Shown here: in pieces, positions 1 to 7,878 of the stretch
How positions within the stretch are numbered: position 1 is the stretch's first letter
How the letters are laid out: each line of letters begins with the position of its first letter
NCBI RefSeq assembly: GCF_902753875.1
Contig: NZ_CADDTS010000048.1
Location: 124,001 to 188,000 of the forward strand
Source of the DNA: Acinetobacter bouvetii
GTDB lineage: Bacteria > Pseudomonadota > Gammaproteobacteria > Pseudomonadales > Moraxellaceae
Direction of reading: 5' to 3'
DNA length: 64,000 bases
Notes under the pieces: generated by a model
The model's input: the letters and a program-made list of their open reading frames with translations, nothing else
Told to the model about the DNA's origin: nothing
Database searches by the model: none
Position numbers and translations under genes: made by a program

Positions 1-210
1 TTAAAAGATGCTCGTGTCTATGGTTTGGGTGCTACTTTAGGTGGTGCTTTGGCTGCTTCTAATGCAAATGCTGCTGTTGATGTTTCTGCCATCGTTGGCG
101 ATCTCACAACTGACGGTACTGCTGCTATTACTGCTGTTGGTACTGCTTTGCTTGCGCTTGCCGGTATTGCCGTTATCTTCAAATGGGTCAAGGCTGCATT
201 TTTCAGTTAA
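1..210 (+). CDS. Inovirus major coat protein (gene VIII-like), 5' end outside window
   Basis: The reading frame is open from the left edge, so the start codon is missing. What is visible is the end of a signal peptide with an Ala-rich cleavage site (SNANA, then AVDVS) and a predicted mature protein of 45 residues. That is the size and layout of filamentous-phage major coat proteins: acidic N-terminus (AVDVSAIVGDL), one hydrophobic helix (ALLALAGIAVIF) and a basic C-terminus (KWVKAAFF) that contacts DNA inside the virion. It would be inserted in the inner membrane before assembly. The adsorption, DUF2523 and Zot genes that follow support the assignment. Confidence 0.85.
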   Translation, partial: LKDARVYGLGATLGGALAASNANAAVDVSAIVGDLTTDGTAAITAVGTALLALAGIAVIFKWVKAAFFS

Positions 211-264
211 GTTTTTGGGTGGGCTTCGGCTCGCCTTTTTTTTAATTAAATATTTAAAGGATTA

Positions 265-1965
265 GTGAATTTTATGAGATTTTTTAAATATTTATTATTA
301 TCACTTTTTATTTTATTTTCTGCTAATTCATATTCTGAAACTTATTCTTATAAAATACTAGATATATTTGGTTCAACACCACAGGATGTTTGTGACCAAT
401 GGATACAACGTATTAAGCCTACTCTTTCTCTAGCTCCTACCGATTCAGTTCAGGGCCGTCTTAATGCCGAACAAAATAAGTGTAGTGCCCAAAAGTATCC
501 CTTAAATGTTGAATTAAGATATGAAATGATCTACAAGGTTGTTGCCCAATGTTGGTATCCTGACTATAAGATTGTTTCCCAAGATGTTAATAATTCACAA
601 ATTAAAAAAAGTATATGCGTTTCAACCAATGGTGCTATGTGTAAGTACGTTGGTAAATTAGATAATACACCAGTTGTAAATGGTTATTTGACAACAACTT
701 TTGAGTCTGTTTCAAAAACTCCAGACCCGAACTGTAAAGAAGAATTACAAAACCCACCTTGTGATCCTAAAGATCCTTACGGTGGTTGTTTTACCCCTCC
801 TGATGATAATTGTACTCGTCAATTCGATGGTTCTATAGTTTGCCCAGAAGATACTACCCCGCCTATTCAAAAGGGTTGTGCTAATAATGCTACTTATTGT
901 GACCGTCCTCCCCAAGGTTGTGGATCAGGTTATGTTTCAGGAAAATACAATGGCAAATTAATTTGTATTAAAACTTCACCTTCTACAGGTACAGGTACAG
1001 GTACTGGTACTGGTGATGGTTCAGGTACTGGTGATGGTTCAGGTACTGGTGATAGTTCAGGTACTGGTGATGGTTCAGGTACTGGTACAGGTTCTAATTC
1101 TTCAAGTAATACATCTACTTCTACTTCTTCATCTTCAAATACAACTACTAATCCGGACGGATCTACTTCAACAACTACGACTACGACTACGACCAATACA
1201 AATTTTAATATTGATTTCACTCCAGTAGTTAAAGCTGTTAATGATGTTTCATCTAAAATTAATAATTTAAAAAATGAATTATTAACTTCAATTGATAATT
1301 TAAGCAAAGATATTAATAAGCATTTAATTGATCTTAATTTAAAGACTGATACTACAAATCAACATTTAAATGATATTAAACAACAAACAAAAAATCTTGA
1401 TTCTTCATTAAATGAGATGAATCAAACTTTAAAAGATATTAAAGATAATACTTCTAAGTCTGATACGGGTACAGGTACAGGTACAGGTACTGGTTCAGGT
1501 GATGGTACTGGTACTGGTTCAGGAGAAGATTGTGTTAGTTCTTATGAATCTTCTGATTCTGATGTCTCAGCTTCCAGTGCTAATACTGGTTCTTCCGGAA
1601 AGCCTTGTACTGGTGAATATCATAAAGTTCTTAATTCTATTGATAAAAATATCAAAGATATTAAGAATGTATTTAGTGATCAAGGAAAGTCTGAAATTGA
1701 ACAAATTGGACAGCCTTCTAATGACTCACGCTATACAAATGCACAAGCCAATGCACAGTCATCCCTTAATGCTTTAGCTAATAAGCTCACTTTTGGTTCT
1801 TCTTCTTGTCTTACTGATTTTCAGATTCAACTTCCTATTTTCGGCCCTGTAAATATTGCTCTTTCCCAGTGGTGCAGCCTTCTTGCTTTGGTAAAAATTC
1901 TTTTTCAATTGGTTGTGCTTCTTACTTGTTTGAGAATGCTTGATGCTACAGTGAGAACTATATAA
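265..1965 (+). CDS. Inovirus adsorption/minor coat protein (gene III-like, TspB-like)
   Basis: 566 residues with a signal peptide (hydrophobic run LLLSLFILFSA, cleavage near residue 24), a Cys-rich N-terminal domain, a Gly/Thr/Ser linker at about residues 241-276, an Asn/Lys coiled-coil-like middle, a second Gly/Thr linker at about 400-423, and a hydrophobic C-terminal anchor at about 535-560. This N-domain, glycine linker, domain, glycine linker, anchor layout is that of phage pIII receptor-binding tip proteins. Position between the coat gene and the DUF2523 gene agrees. The GTG at 265 has an AAAGGA only about 3 nt upstream, so the ATG at 274 is an equally good start. The receptor cannot be read from sequence; pili are usual for this group. 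Confidence 0.75.
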   Translation: MNFMRFFKYLLLSLFILFSANSYSETYSYKILDIFGSTPQDVCDQWIQRIKPTLSLAPTDSVQGRLNAEQNKCSAQKYPLNVELRYEMIYKVVAQCWYPDYKIVSQDVNNSQIKKSICVSTNGAMCKYVGKLDNTPVVNGYLTTTFESVSKTPDPNCKEELQNPPCDPKDPYGGCFTPPDDNCTRQFDGSIVCPEDTTPPIQKGCANNATYCDRPPQGCGSGYVSGKYNGKLICIKTSPSTGTGTGTGTGDGSGTGDGSGTGDSSGTGDGSGTGTGSNSSSNTSTSTSSSSNTTTNPDGSTSTTTTTTTTNTNFNIDFTPVVKAVNDVSSKINNLKNELLTSIDNLSKDINKHLIDLNLKTDTTNQHLNDIKQQTKNLDSSLNEMNQTLKDIKDNTSKSDTGTGTGTGTGSGDGTGTGSGEDCVSSYESSDSDVSASSANTGSSGKPCTGEYHKVLNSIDKNIKDIKNVFSDQGKSEIEQIGQPSNDSRYTNAQANAQSSLNALANKLTFGSSSCLTDFQIQLPIFGPVNIALSQWCSLLALVKILFQLVVLLTCLRMLDATVRTI

Positions 1966-2279
1966 TGCCTATTCCTTTATTAGTTTTACTTTATTCAGTT
2001 ATTTCCGTTACGGCTAAACTTGTCACTGGAGCTGCTACTGCGGGTCTCGTTTATTATTTTTTAATGAATACAGTACAGCCATTGATGGATCGTTTGACTT
2101 CTCAAATTACTGATCAGGTTTCCCAATTTTCTGCAATTGGTGGAACGTCCTTACAAGTTATTCAGTATTTAGATTTTCCTCATGCAATTTCTATTCTTCT
2201 TGCTACTTCCTCTGCATGTTTCAGCATAAAAATAATGTCTATTGCTATCCGTGCTTTTGGTATTAATACTGGATCATAA
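1965..2279 (+). CDS. DUF2523-type minor coat protein (gene VI-like)
   Basis: 104 residues with three hydrophobic segments, near the N-terminus (LLVLLYSVISV), at AATAGLVYYFL, and near the C-terminus (AISILLATSSACF). It matches the DUF2523 family, small membrane proteins found between the gene III- and gene I-like genes in many inoviruses and thought to cap the virion with pIII. Its ATG overlaps the stop of the upstream gene by one base, and Zot begins 4 nt after it, so the three genes are translationally coupled. Confidence 0.75.
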   Translation: MPIPLLVLLYSVISVTAKLVTGAATAGLVYYFLMNTVQPLMDRLTSQITDQVSQFSAIGGTSLQVIQYLDFPHAISILLATSSACFSIKIMSIAIRAFGINTGS

Positions 2280-2282
2280 AAA

Positions 2283-3467
2283 ATGGCTATTCAATTAATC
2301 ACAGGTAAGCCAGGTTCTTATAAATCTGCTTATTTAATGTCTATGGCTCTTGATGAAATACAAAAAGGCCGTTTGGTTTATTTCTGTAATTTTCGAGGTT
2401 TACAGGCTGAAAAATATCAGCTTAATGTTTTGGATCATTTCAACGAATGGGCATCTGTTCCGGATGGTGCTTTGGTTATCATTGATGAGGTACAGGAATT
2501 TACTAGGGATGTCCCCACTAATGCCAAGACAGAAGAATTACCCCAGTGGATGACTTTATTAGAAAAGCATCGACATAGAGGTATAGATATTTTTGTTGTA
2601 ACTCAGCATCCTATGTTTATCCATACGCATATCAGAAGGCTTTTAGAAAAGCATATACATATGCAACGTGTTCAGGGTATGCCTTGGAGTAATAAAAGGG
2701 AATGGCAGCAAGTCTGTTCTGATCCTGAAAATATAGATAATGCTACGATTAAAAAAGGCTGTACTACTACAATCTATCGCCCAAATAAAAAAGTATTCGA
2801 TTATTATGAATCAACCGTTGTTGATACTCACAAATTTAAAGTACCTAGAAAGTTAATCACTTCCCTTGCTATGGTTGGTGGTGCTTTGGCATTTGTCTAT
2901 TGGATCGGTGCGCCTGTCTTTAATAAATATATTAATACTAATGGTGATAAAGAGGTTGTGCAGCAAATGGCAGAAAATACAAATCCATCCAATTCTAATG
3001 CACCTAACCCTAACTTTTCAGCAGAAAATCAATTAAAAGTTAATATCTCAAAATGTATTGATCAATTGAATCTTACTGAGCAGCAATGTGCTGAAATGTA
3101 TAATCCTGATCTTTTAGCAGCTCGTCATGCTGAATTAGAACAAACAACACGTAATAATATGGATCAGATTGTTATTGATTATGCTCCAGAAAACCCTTTT
3201 AAGCCTGTACAGGTTCAATATGAAGTTACCGCTAAACCTGTTTTCTCTGGTTGTGTAAAAATGAATGGAAAATATGTTGCTTATACTCAGCAGGGCACTC
3301 GTCTTGAAGTAGATCCGTCCGTTTGTCGTCGTGTCATAGATGATGGTGATAGACCTTTTAATTATTTTAAGAATGATCAGCAGCTCCAAGCTAATAATTT
3401 ACAACAACCTCAAGTACAGCAAATTGCTACACAACCTCAAGCTGTTAATACTAATGTAATGTGGTAA
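2283..3467 (+). CDS. zot: Zot-domain morphogenesis ATPase (gene I-like)
   Basis: 394 residues. A Walker A motif GKPGSYKS lies at residues 8-15 and a Walker B VIIDEVQEF near 65-73, followed by an inner-membrane segment around 193-212 and a periplasmic tail with Cys residues and a Gln/Asn-rich end. This is the zonular occludens toxin family, the inner-membrane ATPase that extrudes filamentous phage. It closes the morphogenesis block. The name reflects the Vibrio homologue; no toxin role is implied here. Confidence 0.9.
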   Translation: MAIQLITGKPGSYKSAYLMSMALDEIQKGRLVYFCNFRGLQAEKYQLNVLDHFNEWASVPDGALVIIDEVQEFTRDVPTNAKTEELPQWMTLLEKHRHRGIDIFVVTQHPMFIHTHIRRLLEKHIHMQRVQGMPWSNKREWQQVCSDPENIDNATIKKGCTTTIYRPNKKVFDYYESTVVDTHKFKVPRKLITSLAMVGGALAFVYWIGAPVFNKYINTNGDKEVVQQMAENTNPSNSNAPNPNFSAENQLKVNISKCIDQLNLTEQQCAEMYNPDLLAARHAELEQTTRNNMDQIVIDYAPENPFKPVQVQYEVTAKPVFSGCVKMNGKYVAYTQQGTRLEVDPSVCRRVIDDGDRPFNYFKNDQQLQANNLQQPQVQQIATQPQAVNTNVMW

Positions 3468-3526
3468 AAATGAATTTCTTTTCCCTGATTACAAGCTCCC
3501 ATTTGCCTTAGATCGGGAGGTACCAG

Positions 3527-3550
3527 AAAATGGGTTGGGGTTCCCATTTT
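3527..3550. terminator. Stem-loop after zot
   Basis: AAAATGGG at 3527-3534 pairs with CCCATTTT at 3543-3550 around an 8-nt loop, 60 nt after the zot stop. The stem ends in T residues, so it can act as a terminator or processing site that sets the level of the two small downstream genes. Confidence 0.5.
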
Positions 3551-3584
3551 CGTCGAATAAAAATATAACTTTTGGAGAGAATTT

Positions 3585-3761
3585 ATGAAAAGTCTTGGTT
3601 TTTATTTCTTAGTTTTCTTTTTTCTGTACTTGATGTGTCTATTCACAATTGGGGTTGCAGGGGATCAAGATTTTCTTTTGCCGTTTTCGATTATCTATTT
3701 AATTTCCATTTCTATTTGTTATCCATTTTTTGAAATGGTTCGTAGAATTCTTTCACAATAG
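3585..3761 (+). CDS. Small membrane protein, inovirus accessory
   Basis: 58 residues with two hydrophobic stretches (FYFLVFFFLYLMCLF and FSIIYLISISICY). A GGAGAG ribosome site lies 5-6 nt before the ATG. No family is recognised. Its place just after zot and before the attachment region suggests an accessory phage membrane protein. Confidence 0.5.
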   Translation: MKSLGFYFLVFFFLYLMCLFTIGVAGDQDFLLPFSIIYLISISICYPFFEMVRRILSQ

Positions 3762-3776
3762 CCACTGGAGAGATCA

Positions 3777-3914
3777 ATGATTAATTTAGAAATAGTATTT
3801 TCTGTTTGCTTAGGTATTTTTCTTTATAAAATTTTGATGGTAATTTTTTGTGGTGCTTTAAAAGCATTTTTTCCTAAGCGTTGGGAAGAATCTAAAAAAG
3901 AATATTTAGACTGA
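3777..3914 (+). CDS. Small membrane protein at the end of the helper phage unit
   Basis: 45 residues, one hydrophobic helix (FSVCLGIFLYKILMVIF) and a basic/acidic tail. A GGAGAG Shine-Dalgarno lies upstream. The last base of its TGA stop is the first base of the XerC arm of attP1, so the coding region of this phage unit runs right up to the recombination site. Function unknown. Confidence 0.45.
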   Translation: MINLEIVFSVCLGIFLYKILMVIFCGALKAFFPKRWEESKKEYLD

Positions 3915-4074
3915 TTTCGTATAATGTTGCCGTGATTATGTTACTTGCGCTTCACATTGCTACAAATAAAAACCCCATTGGTAAATCTCTCCAGTGGGCT
4001 TTTTATTTGTCAATGTTGCTAGGATCGCAGAGGGCAGAGAAGTGCATTTAACATCAATCCGCATTATACGAAAT
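3914..4074. other. Folded single-strand attP (attP1 plus inverted attP2), XerCD target
   Basis: attP1 (plus strand): XerC arm ATTTCGTATAA at 3914-3924, an 11-nt spacer, then the XerD-like arm TTATGTTACTT at 3936-3946. attP2 (minus strand): the same XerC arm at 4074-4064, a 7-nt spacer, then the XerD-like arm TGATGTTAAAT at 4056-4046. The arms are inverted, so single-stranded phage DNA can fold into a stem that rebuilds a dif-like duplex with unequal spacers. This is the arrangement known for CTX-phi of Vibrio cholerae, which integrates as ssDNA through XerC. The region between the sites also forms hairpins. Confidence 0.8.
3962..4010. terminator. Strong hairpin in the attP loop, bidirectional terminator
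   Basis: An ACAAATAAAAA arm starting at 3962 pairs with a TTTTTATTTGT arm ending at 4010, with CCCA/TGGG pairing inside. It has A-tracts and T-tracts on both sides and separates the two convergent gene blocks. In ssDNA it also extends the folded attP. Confidence 0.65.
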
Positions 4075-4082
4075 TAGTCTTT

Positions 4083-4304
4083 TTATAGTTTTGGTTCTTT
4101 TCTTTCATCAATCTTATTTTTTTCTTTATAACTAAAGTTTATCTCTATATCTTTGTTTTTATAGTATTTAATTAACTTATAAATTACATATATAAGTATT
4201 GCTAGTAATATAATTGCTGTAATTCCTTTCATTAAAATCATTCTAAAAACCATTGATTGTATTTCAGCACTCATATTGTTTAATTGTATTGCTGTTTCTT
4301 GCAT
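4083..4304 (-). CDS. Small single-span membrane protein in the satellite unit
   Basis: 73 residues: an N-terminal amphipathic stretch, one transmembrane helix (GITAIILLAILIYVIY) and a long Lys/Glu-rich cytoplasmic tail. It ends 9 bp from attP2. No family recognised. It occupies the place RstC holds in RS1 elements, but the sequence gives no reason to call it an antirepressor. Confidence 0.45.
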   Translation of the reverse strand: MQETAIQLNNMSAEIQSMVFRMILMKGITAIILLAILIYVIYKLIKYYKNKDIEINFSYKEKNKIDERKEPKL

Positions 4305-4329
4305 TTTTTAGCCCTAGTAAGTAGTAGGT

Positions 4330-4409
4330 AGTAGTAGGCGCAGGCAGGAACTTGTTCCGCCGCGACTACTGCTTTTTGATTAGGCACACTACTGTCTAAT
4401 AGTGTGCCT
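4330..4409. other. Two large hairpins, candidate phage origin or packaging signal
   Basis: First hairpin, about 4330-4370: AGTAGT and ACTACT at the outside, GGAAC-TT-GTTCC at the tip, followed by TTTTT. Second hairpin: AGGCACACTA at 4382-4391 pairs perfectly with TAGTGTGCCT at 4400-4409 around an 8-nt loop. Both lie in the 207-bp non-coding gap of the unit. Inoviruses carry replication origins and the packaging signal as hairpins in such gaps. Which role applies is inference. Confidence 0.5.
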
Positions 4410-4511
4410 GACTCTCGAAAGTTTTTTGCAATTCGCTCTATGAGCTATATATAACGGAGCTTTCAGAGTTGTTGAGAATGTTTCGCATTTAAGCCTTTTA
4501 TTGTCTATTAT

Positions 4512-4706
4512 TTACTCATCTTTCCCAAGTATTTCCTGTCTGTATTTTATAACTTCGTCAGCTTTTAGATTTTTAAGGTGGTATTTGATAAGTGCGTGAA
4601 TTACATCACTTTCAGCCATTAATGATTTTTTTTGCACGACGAATTTCATTAGCGTCTCTTTAACGTCTTCAACTTCTTCACTACGAATTTTGTAGACTTT
4701 GCTCAT
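4512..4706 (-). CDS. Small repressor-like protein, possible ribbon-helix-helix
   Basis: 64 residues. An N-terminal strand-like stretch (KVYKIRSEEVEDV) and two helices (ESDVIHALIKYHL) suggest an Arc/CopG-like fold, although no clear family signature is visible. It is transcribed divergently from the replication gene across a 130-bp region with three near-identical 13-bp palindromes, one of which lies between the likely -35 and -10 of the rep promoter. That layout is typical of a phage repressor such as RstR. Confidence 0.55.
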   Translation of the reverse strand: MSKVYKIRSEEVEDVKETLMKFVVQKKSLMAESDVIHALIKYHLKNLKADEVIKYRQEILGKDE

Positions 4707-4727
4707 TTGTAAATGCCTTGTAACTAA

Positions 4728-4823
4728 ATAACTAGGTAACTTTTTTTAATATTAACCTGTTTTAATGGTTGACAAGTTACTTGGTAATTTTGCACAATTC
4801 TTTAAACCGAGTTACTAGGTAAC
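4728..4823. promoter_or_regulatory. rep promoter with three palindromic operators
   Basis: Operator copies: ATAACTAGGTAAC at 4728-4740, GTTACTTGGTAAT at 4776-4788, and the perfect palindrome GTTACTAGGTAAC at 4811-4823. A -35 TTGACA at 4769-4774 and a -10-like CACAAT at 4793-4798 flank the middle copy. A repressor bound there would block the promoter of the replication gene. The ribosome site GGAGA (4829-4833) precedes the ATG at 4837. Confidence 0.65.
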
Positions 4824-4836
4824 TTTTTGGAGAATT

Positions 4837-6060
4837 ATGCTCGATTTCCTTCGTTTAGCGATTCCAGTCATTCCTACGCATGTGCGTAGTTTTGACAATC
4901 ACCATCAATTTAATGGTGATATTCGCGACTTTGGAATTCCTGCTGCAACTCGCCACGTTAGTAAGACCGATGATGGACAGACCATAACAGGGGACTTGTA
5001 CCATCCTTATGAAGCCATTCCGTCAGATTTCACTGATATGGCTGTGAAGTTTTATACAAATACGATGAACACTGTGCCTTATGTCGAGATAAAAGCATCT
5101 CCACTTAAGCTACTCCAAGGGCACAATGTTTATGGTTTTGACTCAATTGAACTTGGTGCATTTCACATGCTTGGCATGTTGCTTGAAGCATTCCCGAAAT
5201 TAGCACCAATTCTTGATGTAGATAAAACAGAAGTTCTTTGCTTAGACACGACTTATCTTTTTAGATTGCCACATCAGAATATGGTTCAACCTGTTTTGGA
5301 TTACATGGCAAATCTTGCATCTGGTCATCGTAAGGCTCGCCAAGTTAAATATGAAAATTACATTACTTGGGGTAATGATGGTGCCAGTGTACGTCCAAAG
5401 GCTTATGGCAAATTTGAAGAAGTAAAAAGCCAATTAAATAAAATCCAAAAGCAAGCAGACAAGGGCTGTATGCGCTCTAAAGCTTTAGTTTGTGCAATGC
5501 ACGATGCTTTACCTTTTTCTAATGCTGTTGTCCGTATGGAAGGACGTATTTGTAAAACCTATCTAACTAAAAACGGTTATCCGTCAAATTTATTTCAGCT
5601 TATTAATTTGCAACATGAACAGCCAGAATTATTGCTACGACTCTGGCACGTAGCTTTCGACCCGATCTTAGACACAATGAAGGGCAAATATATGAATTTT
5701 TCATCTGATGGAGAAATCTTGGATTTGCTTAAGTCCAAGTTAGTTACTTATACCAAGACTGGTAAACCAAGTTATACCAAAGCTACCAACGCAATGAAGT
5801 TTTATTCATTGGTTCGTCAAATGGGTTTAAAGGCTACTAAAGACCTTTATAGCGAAGCACAATTTTATAAGTGCGTTAATTCACTTTTACACTGCGATAT
5901 TAGCAAATCACACCTACAGAATTTAAATAAAAATCCAAACGGCAAAGTCATTCCATTCGTTCGTTTGCTTGAACTTAAGATGTGCGATCAGCAGCCATCT
6001 GACTATCAAATTCCAGTTTCACAATACAGCCCAAAACGTGGCTTACATTTAGTTGCCTAA
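4837..6060 (+). CDS. Phage replication initiation protein, gene II/X family
   Basis: 407 residues. The block SPLKLLQGHNVYGFD (about residues 87-101), the LDTTYLF stretch and the segment KYENYITWGNDGASVRPKAY followed by GK match the phage/plasmid replication protein II/X family. These proteins nick the plus-strand origin and start rolling-circle replication. It is the first gene of the rightward operon and is controlled by the palindromic operators upstream. The family's catalytic Tyr cannot be fixed by eye. Confidence 0.8.
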   Translation: MLDFLRLAIPVIPTHVRSFDNHHQFNGDIRDFGIPAATRHVSKTDDGQTITGDLYHPYEAIPSDFTDMAVKFYTNTMNTVPYVEIKASPLKLLQGHNVYGFDSIELGAFHMLGMLLEAFPKLAPILDVDKTEVLCLDTTYLFRLPHQNMVQPVLDYMANLASGHRKARQVKYENYITWGNDGASVRPKAYGKFEEVKSQLNKIQKQADKGCMRSKALVCAMHDALPFSNAVVRMEGRICKTYLTKNGYPSNLFQLINLQHEQPELLLRLWHVAFDPILDTMKGKYMNFSSDGEILDLLKSKLVTYTKTGKPSYTKATNAMKFYSLVRQMGLKATKDLYSEAQFYKCVNSLLHCDISKSHLQNLNKNPNGKVIPFVRLLELKMCDQQPSDYQIPVSQYSPKRGLHLVA

Positions 6061-6074
6061 AGAGGTTTTAAATC

Positions 6075-6356
6075 ATGCAAGTTCAATTTAATACACGCAC
6101 CATTTTGCCATCTGTTTACCGTACTGAAAAAGACGGTAAAGAGAAGTGTTATTTATCAACTACGGTATTTTCACCACAAAAATATAATTTAACACCAACG
6201 GCTGGAGTTATGCCAGTTGAGCAGATTCAAGCTGTATTAGAAGAATGTGCTGATAATGCTCAGGAAGTTGAAATTCAGTTTGTTGAGCAACAAACCAAGT
6301 TTGGTGCACAGATGCAAATTTTCAGTGTTAAGCCAGTGCCGAAGAAAAACCCTTAA
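6075..6356 (+). CDS. Probable phage single-stranded DNA-binding protein (gene V-like)
   Basis: 93 residues, beta-rich, with an AGAGGT ribosome site. It starts 15 nt after rep, where inoviruses carry their gene V ssDNA-binding protein, which coats the plus strand and switches replication to packaging. Size and position agree; the sequence alone does not prove the family. It is the last phage gene before dif. Confidence 0.55.
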   Translation: MQVQFNTRTILPSVYRTEKDGKEKCYLSTTVFSPQKYNLTPTAGVMPVEQIQAVLEECADNAQEVEIQFVEQQTKFGAQMQIFSVKPVPKKNP

Positions 6357-6379
6357 TTATCAAAGGCTTAATTTAGAAC

Positions 6380-6407
6380 ATTTCGTATAATGTATATTAT
6401 GTTAAAT
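6380..6407. other. dif: dif site (XerC/XerD), right end of the prophage array
   Basis: XerC arm ATTTCGTATAA (6380-6390), central region TGTATA (6391-6396), XerD arm TTATGTTAAAT (6397-6407). The central region and XerD arm are identical to the classical E. coli dif, and the XerC arm is the Acinetobacter version. This is the functional site expected after Xer-mediated integration of a filamentous phage, and it marks the chromosome terminus region. Confidence 0.9.
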
Positions 6408-6531
6408 CCGATACACCTAACAATAACTTCATATTTTTCTTTCTTGAACTAAGATTCAATAACTTAACTAATTTCTATTTCAATCATAAAATATGATATG
6501 TTGACCTTAAGAATAATTCATAAACTTTACT

Positions 6532-7878
6532 ATGTTTGCTTTAAAAACAATTCATTTAGAAAAGAAAGTCTCAAACGAAAATCAAATTATTCTTTTATTT
6601 GATTTAGATTCATTCTGTCCATGTATGTACCCTATGCTGTACACCATGAAATTTCTTAGATTTCAAAGTATCTCTACGCAGCATGCAGATTTAATCGCAA
6701 TAAAATTTTGGTATGAATTTTGGTTTGAAAAGTTTGCCACGTCCTTTTGTGAGTCGTTCTATTCGACATCCTATAATTTTGAGATCATTCAATGTGAAAT
6801 TGATAATTTCATTGTTTACTTAGAAAATAATAAAAAACTTGAAAGTAATCTTATACGGCTAAGCAATTCAGAACATATTAATTACACAACAATTGGTCAT
6901 AGAGTTAGATCCTTCTTAAAGTTTTACAACTTCTTGATTAATGAATACTTAAGCATGCAATCACAGCCACAACTTACGTTGAAGGAAATTCAAAAAATTA
7001 AAGAAAACTTGAATAAATATATGACAATAAAGAAAAAAATTATAAATAATTTTTCAAAAGCCAATAAGACAATTAAAAGTGAGATAAATCATAATTTTAA
7101 GAGCATGAATCAGGAAATGATTAAAGGATTGTATTCAGTCATTTCACCAAGTAACTCTAATAAATACAATGAATTAAATCCTTTTAGATCTAAAAATGTA
7201 CAACTCAGAAACTTTCTGATCATACATCTCATGCTCAACTATGGTCTTAGAATTGGTGAGCTTATGCTACTAACAACCAACTCTATTAAAAAATCAATTC
7301 AGAATCATAGTTTTAGTTTAATTATTACAAATACAGATGATGAGTTCGATGATCGATCAAAAAAGCCAAAAATCAAAAATGAATATTCGTACCGAGTAAT
7401 TAAACTGCAGGAACGAGACTACAGAATTCTTCAAATCTATATAAATGAAATCCGAAAAGAAATTCCTTCACATATCTTATTTACATCCTTAAAGCCTCCC
7501 TATTCTGCTTTAAGTTATGCCAGTGTTAAAAAGATATTTGATCAAGTAGATTCGTCATTAAAAGCATTATTACCTGAGTGTTTTGATACTTCAGCATATG
7601 ATTCAATAGAACGTCTCACTCCGCACGTTTGTAGACATTCTTGGGCTTATATGATGTTAAGCTTTTCTTTTGAGAAGTATAAGAAAGAAAATGATAGTCA
7701 CTCTGATCTCAGGCAAAGTGTAAATGATGCTCTGCTAGATGCACAGGATGATCTAAGAGCCTTAGGTGGTTGGTCACCTACAAGTAAAATGCCCATATAT
7801 TATGGTAAACGCTTTATTGTAGAACGTGCTAATTTTATGAACTTGGCTCGGATAATTGATTCTAGTATTAAATTATGA
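6532..7878 (+). CDS. Tyrosine recombinase, first of an operon of three (IntA-like)
   Basis: 448 residues. Catalytic set visible: R240 in YGLRIGEL, H365 and R368 in HVCRHSW, W in GGWS, and Y424 in YYGKRF. All residues for strand exchange are present, so it is predicted active. It starts 124 bp right of dif, and its stop overlaps the next start (ATGA at 7875). A recombinase trio followed by a coiled-coil protein matches the intA-tfp-intB-srap core of strand-biased circularizing elements; RIT elements and Tn554 are alternatives. Confidence 0.8.
   Translation: MFALKTIHLEKKVSNENQIILLFDLDSFCPCMYPMLYTMKFLRFQSISTQHADLIAIKFWYEFWFEKFATSFCESFYSTSYNFEIIQCEIDNFIVYLENNKKLESNLIRLSNSEHINYTTIGHRVRSFLKFYNFLINEYLSMQSQPQLTLKEIQKIKENLNKYMTIKKKIINNFSKANKTIKSEINHNFKSMNQEMIKGLYSVISPSNSNKYNELNPFRSKNVQLRNFLIIHLMLNYGLRIGELMLLTTNSIKKSIQNHSFSLIITNTDDEFDDRSKKPKIKNEYSYRVIKLQERDYRILQIYINEIRKEIPSHILFTSLKPPYSALSYASVKKIFDQVDSSLKALLPECFDTSAYDSIERLTPHVCRHSWAYMMLSFSFEKYKKENDSHSDLRQSVNDALLDAQDDLRALGGWSPTSKMPIYYGKRFIVERANFMNLARIIDSSIKL

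Noticed and set aside
930..1307. 125-residue antisense frame with Val/Pro/Glu repeats
   Set aside because: It is the reverse of the Gly/Thr linker of the adsorption protein.
6380..6407. Plasmid pdif module
   Set aside because: The spacer and arms equal the chromosomal dif and the site is used by a prophage; no second site or resistance module boundary was found nearby.
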